DNA from: Lachnospiraceae bacterium
GTDB lineage: Bacteria > Bacillota > Clostridia > Lachnospirales > Lachnospiraceae
Assembly (NCBI GenBank): GCA_009787745.1
Contig: WQST01000108.1
Coordinates: 1-8,109 of the forward strand
DNA: 8,109 nt
Direction: 5' to 3'
Shown: in pieces, positions 1-5,412 of the stretch
Position numbering within the stretch: the stretch's first letter is position 1
How the letters are laid out: every line of letters starts with the position of its first letter
The notes under the pieces: model-generated
The model's input: the letters and a program-made list of their open reading frames with translations, nothing else
Databases searched by the model: none
What the model was told of the DNA's origin: nothing
Made by a program: the position numbers and the translations under genes

Positions 1-399
1 CAAAGCTTTCATTCCGGGACGGTCGGAAGCGTCGTCAGAAGCGTTAGTGCCGTCGATAATAAGCGTAAAACCATCGGCTAAAGCCTGCTTTTTAAGTGTT
101 CCGAAGATTACTTTTTTGCAGAAATAGCAACGGTCGGGCGGATTATTTGTTACCTCTTCATTATCTAAGACGCCGATATTAATTACCTTCATATCCGCAC
201 CAAGCATTTCGGCCAGCTTATCCGCGTCTTTAAGTTCAAATTCGGGCTGAAATGCTGATTTAACATAATAAGCCCTTATTTTGGCGCCGTAGTGAAGTGC
301 GGCATAAAGTAAATATGATGAATCCACCCCCCCTGAAAAGCCTAGCGCAACAGTATTATTTTCTGTGAAAAATTGTTTTAAAGCAGTATGTTCATTCAT
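1..399 (-). CDS. larE: Pyridinium-3,5-biscarboxylate mononucleotide sulfur synthase LarE (N-terminal part; runs off the left edge)
   Basis: Reading the minus strand from the ATG at 399 gives 133 residues with no stop; the rest lies beyond position 1. LarE belongs to the PP-loop ATP pyrophosphatase superfamily. It adenylates the carboxylates of the LarB product and turns them into thiocarboxylates, the sulfur ligands of the nickel-pincer nucleotide. Seen here: PP-loop SGGVDSS (residues 22-28), NPPDRCYFCKK (86-96) and the LarE signature DGTNASDDASDRPG (116-129). The family is usually about 270 residues, so roughly half is visible. Cys91 and Cys94 replace Trp97 and Ala100 of the L. plantarum enzyme, which points to the three-cysteine, iron-sulfur class; the third Cys would lie outside the window. 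The start is 2 nt after the stop of the ATPase gene, with only a weak GGCGGGA upstream, so translational coupling is likely. Identification is firm; the catalytic mode is inferred. Confidence 0.93.
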   Translation of the reverse strand, partial: MNEHTALKQFFTENNTVALGFSGGVDSSYLLYAALHYGAKIRAYYVKSAFQPEFELKDADKLAEMLGADMKVINIGVLDNEEVTNNPPDRCYFCKKVIFGTLKKQALADGFTLIIDGTNASDDASDRPGMKAL

Positions 400-401
400 A
401 T

Positions 402-1094
402 TTATAATCCCGCCGTTTCTAATAATTCTTTATCATGTAAAATATTGACGCCGCCGTCGGCGATAATTTGACCATTTTGTAAAAGTAATACACGCGAACA
501 CAATTCCTCGGCAAACAGAAGGTCATGCGTGGCGATTAATTTTCCCTGCGGAAGGTCGCTTAAGATATCTTTGAGGTTACGCTTGGCGCGAGGATCTAAA
601 AACGCGGTCGGTTCGTCAAAAAGTAAAAATTCCGGTTCCATCGCCATCACGGTTGCAATCGCCGCGATTCGCTTCTCACCGCCGGAAAGCTTAAGCGGCG
701 AACGCTCCGCCAAATGTTCAATCCGAAGTTTCTTAAGGGTATTAGCCACACGCTCTTTCGTTTCAGCCTCATCTAAGTCATAGCTACGCGGGCCGAAAGC
801 AACATCTTCAAAGATGCTCGTCATAAAAAGCTGATCGTCGGGATTTTGAAACACCATTCCGATTTGTGAGCGGATTCGGCGCAGGTTCTTTTTTTGCAGG
901 ACTTCATTGCCAAGCCTGATTTGCCCGCTTTGGGGGAGCAAAATACCGACGAGGGAAAGCAAAAGCGATGTTTTCCCTGCACCGTTGGCGCCGATGACGG
1001 CGATATTTTCTCCGTCCTTAAGCGAAAAGGTCACATCATTGATTGCCCGTAAGCCGTCGGGATATTCAATTACTAAATTATTTATTAAAAGCAA
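402..1094 (-). CDS. larO: ECF transporter ATPase, nickel/cobalt type (CbiO/NikO/LarO)
   Basis: ATP-binding subunit of an energy-coupling-factor importer; it works in the cytoplasm, docked on the CbiQ/LarQ coupling protein. All ABC ATPase motifs are present in 230 residues: Walker A GANGAGKTS (35-43), Q-loop FQNPDDQ (82-88), signature LSGGEKR (136-142), Walker B LLFDEPT (157-163), D-loop FLDP (165-168) and switch His190 in ATHD. It is shorter than the 270-280 residue EcfA/CbiO proteins, which fits the compact NikO/LarO type. The start is TTG at 1094, supported by AAGGAG 6 nt upstream (1101-1106) and by a normal N-terminus (MLLINNLVIEY). It lies 25 nt after larQ and 2 nt before larE. No second ATPase gene is visible, so a homodimer is expected, as is usual for metal ECF systems. 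Nickel rather than cobalt is inferred from the LarE and NikM-type neighbours. The symbol follows the lar locus naming; cbiO or nikO would be equally defensible. Confidence 0.93.
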   Translation of the reverse strand: MLLINNLVIEYPDGLRAINDVTFSLKDGENIAVIGANGAGKTSLLLSLVGILLPQSGQIRLGNEVLQKKNLRRIRSQIGMVFQNPDDQLFMTSIFEDVAFGPRSYDLDEAETKERVANTLKKLRIEHLAERSPLKLSGGEKRIAAIATVMAMEPEFLLFDEPTAFLDPRAKRNLKDILSDLPQGKLIATHDLLFAEELCSRVLLLQNGQIIADGGVNILHDKELLETAGL

Positions 1095-1100
1095 CCTACT

Positions 1101-1106
1101 CTCCTT
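1101..1106 (-). promoter_or_regulatory. Ribosome binding site deciding the TTG start of larO
   Basis: On the minus strand this reads AAGGAG, 6 nt before the TTG at 1094. The site is strong and well spaced. It supports the non-ATG start, which also gives the expected N-terminus of the ATPase. Confidence 0.8.
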
Positions 1107-1119
1107 GCGCGGCTAAGGT

Positions 1120-1887
1120 TTACATAACACGAAACAATATCGACATAAAACACACAAATACTAGTGTAAATATATCCAAACCCGAAATTTTACGGCGTCT
1201 TGGCGCTACTTGATAAAGCGTATATCCGCGGCAGCGCATCGCTGTATGAATCCGCTCGGCGCGGTCAAACCCCCGTAGCAGAAGCTGTCCGAGGAACGAA
1301 CCGATATGCTTTATATTAACGCCCTTTTTACTCCCTGAGCGTAGTTTATAAGCTGTCGCCATCGAATATAACTCTTCAAATAAAACCCCGATATAACGAA
1401 ATGTCATTTCCAATATAATTACAAATATCATCGGAATGTGAAGCCGCCGTAATTCTTTTGTCAAATCAGTTATTTTGGTCGTTGCGATCAGAAAAAGAGC
1501 CGCCATAACGCATAAATACATTTTAAGCATAATCGTTGCTAATGATAAAACACCGAAGCTAATCGCTATACTCCCTACCGTAAACGCCGTTGTCCGTTCA
1601 AAAATAACATTCGTTATTCCTGCCAGTAAGCAAAAAGGCAAAACGATAAGTATGCGGGATAACAGCAATTTATACGGAAGTTCCGCCAGCGCCATTACTA
1701 CGAAAGGGTAAAAAAGATAAGGCGCAAGGCGGATAAAATCATATCTGCCAAATGAAGCAATGATTATAATAAAAACAAACGTGGATAATATCTTCGTTAA
1801 AGGATTAAGATTATGTATCACCGTTTTCCCGGCGGCAAGACTATCAAACGCCCGAATTTCGCGGACGCGGGTACTTAAATCAGGCAT
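1120..1887 (-). CDS. larQ: ECF transporter transmembrane coupling protein (CbiQ/NikQ/LarQ, EcfT family)
   Basis: Membrane T-component that couples ATP hydrolysis by LarO to nickel/cobalt movement through the M/N component. The 255 residues open with a conserved cytoplasmic leader (REIRAFDSLAAGKT, then HNLNPLTKI) and continue with several hydrophobic helices starting near residue 33. The coupling region includes ELRRLHIP and RYIGVLFEEL and ends with the family motif AMRCRGY (216-222), the Ala-X-Arg-Gly segment that contacts the ATPase. The ATG at 1887 is the only reasonable start, because an in-frame TAG lies at 1894-1896. The site in front of it is weak (AAAAGTAGAAA), unlike those of the genes on either side. 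A 129-nt gap separates it from the VanZ-RDD gene upstream, and 25 nt separate it from larO. Family assignment is firm; nickel specificity comes from context. Confidence 0.92.
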   Translation of the reverse strand: MPDLSTRVREIRAFDSLAAGKTVIHNLNPLTKILSTFVFIIIIASFGRYDFIRLAPYLFYPFVVMALAELPYKLLLSRILIVLPFCLLAGITNVIFERTTAFTVGSIAISFGVLSLATIMLKMYLCVMAALFLIATTKITDLTKELRRLHIPMIFVIILEMTFRYIGVLFEELYSMATAYKLRSGSKKGVNIKHIGSFLGQLLLRGFDRAERIHTAMRCRGYTLYQVAPRRRKISGLDIFTLVFVCFMSILFRVM

Positions 1888-2016
1888 GTATTTCTACTTT
1901 TCTATGCTTATTTTATTTTTGTATCTCTGCGGTAAAATCTCCCCAATATATGCGCGGTTTTCTCTATTTATATATCGGATAGCAGGGGAAATGCATTAAG
2001 GATAAACTTATTCAAA
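1888..2016 (-). other. 129-nt intergenic gap between the VanZ-RDD gene and larQ
   Basis: This is the longest gap in the window and is AT-rich. On the minus strand it holds -10-like stretches (TATAAA inside ATATATAAATAG, and TATATT), but neither has a good TTGACA-like box at 16-18 nt. I saw no GC-rich hairpin with a T-run, so no terminator is called. An internal promoter for larQ-larO-larE is possible but not shown. No small gene with a credible ribosome binding site is visible. Confidence 0.5.
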
Positions 2017-3108
2017 TTAAGAAACACGCCGATAGAAAGAACTAACATTCCCGGTTTTACTCAATTTCTCATAAAGTAATATTTTCCCTCTTTTAAACCC
2101 GAAAATAACATCAATCAGCACAAGCATTAAAGCTAATAATCCTAAAATGGCATAAATACCATTCGCGTAAATATTTTTCACAAGAAAATCCAAAACATTT
2201 ATTAGCGTAATTATGAGACAGAGCATCATATACCGAAAAACCACTGATTTCATGTAATTTTGCTCTTTATTTTCTGTTTGTAATTTAATATGCACCAACG
2301 CTTTTCCGATTGTTTGCTTAAATAATAAGTGAGACACCACAAAATAGCCAAACAAAAGGATATTAAAAATCAAGGGCGAAACGTTAGCCAAAGAGATTAA
2401 TATTGTTGAAAAAAATAATACAATATGATAATCAACTAAAAAAGCAAAAAACCTCCTTATATACCCTACTTTTTCACTCTTTAAATAATTAGCTTCATCA
2501 ATTTCAGCTTTGGGGGGTAAAAACACTAAAAAGTGCTGATAAATTTTGTAACCGATTACTCCGCCGAAAGTATTTAACATCAAATCATCTACATCCGCTA
2601 AACGATAAGGGCGAGGGTATAAGCCAAACAATCCGGACAGTTGGGAAATTTCAAAAAAAAGCGATAAGCAAAATGTAAAAAGCATCGTTTTCTTTAGATT
2701 TTGCTTAAAATAGTATCCTATATAAACGCCAAAAGGTACCGTCAGGATAATATTAAAAACCGGTTGAAAAAATACCATTTGCTTAAGAGCCGGGAAATAT
2801 GTACGTATATCCGTCAGTTTTAAGGTGGTTTGCAAAGAAAAATCATAGGCAAATTTGAAAGGTATGAAATTAACATGTTGTCTAATACTTTCAATTGGTG
2901 CTAATGTTTTAGGGTCAGGTAGCGGCAAGATAACTAAATAATAAGCACACAAAAGATAAAGGAAAAAAGAGAAAAGGATTAGTGCCCTAAATTTTGATAC
3001 CGCGCCATATTTAAAATACTGAAATAGTATGTACGGTATTGTTACCATTGTTGATAATCCCAGGAAAGACAGTATGGCCGCTTCAAGCGGAAATAAATAT
3101 ATATTCAT
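2017..3108 (-). CDS. VanZ-RDD two-domain integral membrane protein of unknown function
   Basis: A 363-residue multi-pass membrane protein. The N-terminal part, about residues 1-195, is a VanZ domain: hydrophobic helices, HVNFIPF, NIILTVPFGVYIGYY, FEISQLSGLFGLY and the family signature ADVDDLMLNTFGG (171-183). The C-terminal part, from about residue 216, is an RDD domain beginning RRFFAFLVDY (218-227), with KQTIGKALVHIKLQ further on. VanZ itself gives low-level teicoplanin resistance in enterococci, but the wider family has no settled role, and RDD proteins are also mostly uncharacterised; an antibiotic-resistance call would be an overreach. The ATG at 3108 has AGGAG 5 nt upstream (3114-3118). 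The gene sits inside the transporter operon, 22 nt after larMN. Sampled lines are about 20-30% G+C against about 48% in larMN, which suggests a separate origin. Domain calls are good; the function and any link to nickel are unknown. Confidence 0.85.
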   Translation of the reverse strand: MNIYLFPLEAAILSFLGLSTMVTIPYILFQYFKYGAVSKFRALILFSFFLYLLCAYYLVILPLPDPKTLAPIESIRQHVNFIPFKFAYDFSLQTTLKLTDIRTYFPALKQMVFFQPVFNIILTVPFGVYIGYYFKQNLKKTMLFTFCLSLFFEISQLSGLFGLYPRPYRLADVDDLMLNTFGGVIGYKIYQHFLVFLPPKAEIDEANYLKSEKVGYIRRFFAFLVDYHIVLFFSTILISLANVSPLIFNILLFGYFVVSHLLFKQTIGKALVHIKLQTENKEQNYMKSVVFRYMMLCLIITLINVLDFLVKNIYANGIYAILGLLALMLVLIDVIFGFKRGKILLYEKLSKTGNVSSFYRRVS

Positions 3109-3113
3109 TAGTA

Positions 3114-3118
3114 CTCCT
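3114..3118 (-). promoter_or_regulatory. Ribosome binding site of the VanZ-RDD gene
   Basis: On the minus strand this reads AGGAG, 5 nt before the ATG at 3108. It fixes the start and lies within the 22-nt gap after larMN, so the gene is probably co-transcribed with larMN. Confidence 0.75.
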
Positions 3119-3130
3119 GCCTTTCAGCTA

Positions 3131-4138
3131 TCATGATTTCTTTGCTTTCGTAATAACGAACCCGCAAAGCCCTGCGGCTAAGAACGTGATAAATGCGCCG
3201 ATAAGTCCCGATAATGATGTTCCGAACGCATTATCGGGGTCGGAAGCAAAAGCGTAGTCGGGTAAGAAGGCTGTTTGCCCCTGTATACTTTCGGCGTTTT
3301 CATAGATGCTTCCTTCTGCTTCAAGTTCGGTTTCTATGCCGAATACCCTTGCGGTGGTTTTTTCGACTGACCATTCCAAGCCGTCAGGGTGTTCGGATGC
3401 AAGCAGTGATAACGCGCCGCCGATTACGACTGCCAAGACGGCAAAAGCCGCCAATATCTTTTTCATTGAGATATTATCCAATCCTTCATCAGACCGCAAA
3501 GACGTAATAATCTCGGGGCGCATATTGTATACAAAACACAACACTGCCGCCGTGATAATGCCTTCAAAAATTCCGATAACTAAATGGATCGGCTGCATGA
3601 GAACCAAAAACGTCCCGAACGGAAGTGCCGTTATCCGCGATAATAACGTCAAGAGTACGACAATAAATGCTCCCAGTTGTAATCCTGCCGCCGCCGATAT
3701 TATCGATGCCACCGATATGCGTTTGTAACTAAGCCCTGCTTTTATCAATGGTTTAAATATCAAGGGGTAAATCAAAAGGCAAGGAACGACGCCCAGAACA
3801 AAGATATTACTGCCTAGTGCCAGAAGCCCGCCATCCGCAAAGAACAGGCATTGGATGATTAAAATCGCCGCCATTGAAAGAAATGCCGGAATACTGCCGA
3901 GTAGGCCTGCGAGCAAAATTCCGCCTCCCAGATGTCCCGACGAACCTGTTAGCGGAATGGTGATATCGACCATTTGTGCCGCGAAGACCATTGCCCCCGC
4001 GACACCCATGAGGGGAATTATTTTTTCGCCTAATTCGTTCTTTTTGATTTTTTTTACGGATATCCCGATGGCGGCGGCGCTGACTACATTCATTGTCATT
4101 GCTACTGCGGGGGATAATAAGGCGTCTGCCATGTGCAT
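3131..4138 (-). CDS. larMN: Fused NikM-NikN-type nickel/cobalt substrate-binding membrane protein (LarMN)
   Basis: Metal-specificity (S) component of the ECF importer, 335 residues from the chosen start. The N-terminal CbiM/NikM part begins MHMADALLSP. In NikM/CbiM proteins the free N-terminal Met, His2 and a further His hold the metal; here that His is His69 in TGSSGHLGGG (64-73). A second CbiM-like stretch is QPIHLVIGIFEG. After about residue 225 comes a NikN-like part: a membrane segment, PDGLEWS (251-257), an extracytoplasmic loop with LPDYAF, and a last membrane helix (GTSLSGLIGAF onwards). The reading frame is open for 44 codons further upstream, to 4270. However, a longer N-terminus would bury the metal-binding Met-His, and AAAGGAG lies 8 nt before 4138, so the short form is chosen. 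It lies 58 nt after the ligase gene. Nickel rather than cobalt is favoured by the NikM/NikN features and larE; no cobalamin genes are seen. Confidence 0.92.
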   Translation of the reverse strand: MHMADALLSPAVAMTMNVVSAAAIGISVKKIKKNELGEKIIPLMGVAGAMVFAAQMVDITIPLTGSSGHLGGGILLAGLLGSIPAFLSMAAILIIQCLFFADGGLLALGSNIFVLGVVPCLLIYPLIFKPLIKAGLSYKRISVASIISAAAGLQLGAFIVVLLTLLSRITALPFGTFLVLMQPIHLVIGIFEGIITAAVLCFVYNMRPEIITSLRSDEGLDNISMKKILAAFAVLAVVIGGALSLLASEHPDGLEWSVEKTTARVFGIETELEAEGSIYENAESIQGQTAFLPDYAFASDPDNAFGTSLSGLIGAFITFLAAGLCGFVITKAKKS

Positions 4139-4196
4139 GGGGGTTTCTCCTTTAAATTGAGTTTTTGACCGGCTATAGAGAAAGCCTTCGCTTCGC
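4139..4196 (-). other. 58-nt spacer between the GCS2 ligase gene and larMN
   Basis: On the minus strand, beginning inside the ligase stop codon, it reads GAGCGAAGCGAAGG followed by CTTTCTCTATAGCCGG, then the larMN ribosome binding site. The first part is a short tandem of GCGAA units. GGCT and AGCC could pair as a weak 4-bp stem, too weak for a terminator. No promoter boxes are seen. The spacer is too short to hold a known metal riboswitch. Confidence 0.5.
4147..4153 (-). promoter_or_regulatory. Ribosome binding site that decides the larMN start
   Basis: On the minus strand this reads AAAGGAG, 8 nt before the ATG at 4138. It settles the choice between the family-standard Met-His start and the 44-codon longer open frame that runs back into the end of the upstream ligase gene. 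Confidence 0.8.
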
Positions 4197-5408
4197 TCAG
4201 ATGATATTGTATAAGTACTGCCCGAAACCTGATAATAAAATTTCACTTTCTTCTTTATCGAGGTTAGCAAGCGAAAGTTTTATCATTTGATTCAGTAAAT
4301 CGGCGACAGGTTCTTCGTTTACAAGCGCATTCATTCCTTCTTTCATTATCGCATCCTGAGCGTTAATGATTGAATCAATACTGAACGGAAATTTAGAAAG
4401 CCACTTGTTTAAGCAAGGCATATCAAGAAATAAGCCTTTAATAAGAGCCATATAGGCAAACATCTTAACCGCGTCCATGCTGTCGGCGACGCGAATTTCT
4501 ATGTACTGGCGCAAACGGACATCCGGGAATGCCAAAGACAGGTACAGAAGGTAGTCGTCATCCCAATCAGGTTTATCCGCAAGGATTTCGGATACTTTCT
4601 TGTCGCTTCCGGTTGATTTTTCATCTTTTATTTCAAAAATCGCCGCTTGATTTATAATATATTCCGCATATTTCGCAAAGGAAAAATCAGGGTTAAATGT
4701 TTCGGGCGGGATACCGCATCTGGCAGGGTCTACATCACGCCAAATTTTCGTCCGAATTAATAGGTTATGATTAGGCGCTCCCTCGAAAATCGGCGTATTG
4801 GTGCTAATCAAAGCAAGTAATGGGGTTAAAACGGACGCGCAGCGATATTTATTTATGAAGTCTTTTTCATCGGTATAATCAAGTATCACTTGACAGGAAG
4901 CGGTTCCGCGCATCATATTAATCCCGCTTCCGCCTGAACGGCCAAAATGCTGATCCATGAAGTAGTAACGGCATTTGGGCAAAATAACAATATCGCGGAC
5001 CAATGAGGCGGGTTGATAGCCCACCGTATTAATTTCCTGCTTCCTTTCGGTCAGGATATCGCTGATAATTTTATGATATTTTTGATAGATGCGGGAAATC
5101 TCGGGGATGCTTTCGGAAGCGGTGATACTGATTTCCAATTGACTGCCCGGTTCCAGCGAGATATTGGCTTCATCATTTAACAGACCGATCAGATGCCCGT
5201 CAGTCATATCGGTTTCGGTAAAATATTTTTTTAGCTCATGTAAAAGTGAGCAGACGCCGTCATCACCCAAGTAAGGGACTGCTTTCCCGGTATTATTATA
5301 GGTGATGATATGTTCCGCTTCGATTCCGTATTTTAGCTCGCCGGGTTCCTTGCATCCGGCGGCGAAAAAGTCTGTATAGTTAGTGATGATACTTTCTCTG
5401 GATGACAC
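4197..5408 (-). CDS. Glutamate-cysteine ligase-like protein, GCS2 (plant/EgtA-type) family
   Basis: Predicted cytoplasmic ATP-dependent ligase of 403 residues, matching the plant/proteobacterial-type glutamate-cysteine ligase family (GCS2), which joins the glutamate gamma-carboxyl to cysteine. Features seen: GIEAEH (28-33) with TGKAVPY (40-46), the acidic core SLEPGSQLEIS (84-94), MMRGTASCQV (165-174), WRDVDPARCG (223-232) and YIEIRVAD (302-309). These correspond to the glutamate- and metal/ATP-binding segments of the family. It is a little shorter than typical members (about 430-460 residues). The start is GTG at 5408, 4 nt after the ileS stop; an in-frame TAG at 5424-5426 limits extension. 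The ribosome site is weak (GAAAGAG, 9 nt before), so coupling to ileS translation is likely. No glutathione synthetase gene is in the window, so the product could be gamma-glutamylcysteine, or the enzyme could use another amine. Family is firm; substrate is inferred. Confidence 0.85.
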   Translation of the reverse strand: MSSRESIITNYTDFFAAGCKEPGELKYGIEAEHIITYNNTGKAVPYLGDDGVCSLLHELKKYFTETDMTDGHLIGLLNDEANISLEPGSQLEISITASESIPEISRIYQKYHKIISDILTERKQEINTVGYQPASLVRDIVILPKCRYYFMDQHFGRSGGSGINMMRGTASCQVILDYTDEKDFINKYRCASVLTPLLALISTNTPIFEGAPNHNLLIRTKIWRDVDPARCGIPPETFNPDFSFAKYAEYIINQAAIFEIKDEKSTGSDKKVSEILADKPDWDDDYLLYLSLAFPDVRLRQYIEIRVADSMDAVKMFAYMALIKGLFLDMPCLNKWLSKFPFSIDSIINAQDAIMKEGMNALVNEEPVADLLNQMIKLSLANLDKEESEILLSGFGQYLYNII

Positions 5409-5412
5409 TTTT

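Noticed and set aside
1888..2016. Promoter with TATAAA as the -10 box in the gap before larQ
   Set aside because: At 16-18 nt spacing the -35 region reads around ATGCATT, a poor match to TTGACA. AT-rich sequence gives such boxes by chance.
2017..3108. Glycopeptide (teicoplanin) resistance gene vanZ
   Set aside because: Only the domain family matches. The protein has an added RDD domain, there are no other van genes, and most VanZ-family proteins have no link to resistance.
3306..3728. Plus-strand reading frame of 140 codons opposite larMN
   Set aside because: It is antisense to a well-supported membrane protein gene, has low-complexity composition and matches no family.
1120..4138. Cobalt importer of a cobalamin pathway (cbiMNQO)
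   Set aside because: The families overlap, but the MN fusion with PDGLEW, the MHMADALL N-terminus and the adjacent larE favour nickel. No cobalamin gene or cobalamin riboswitch is visible. Cobalt is not fully excluded.
4160..4200. Terminator hairpin after the ligase gene
   Set aside because: Only a 4-bp GGCT/AGCC stem can form and no T-run follows it in the direction of transcription.
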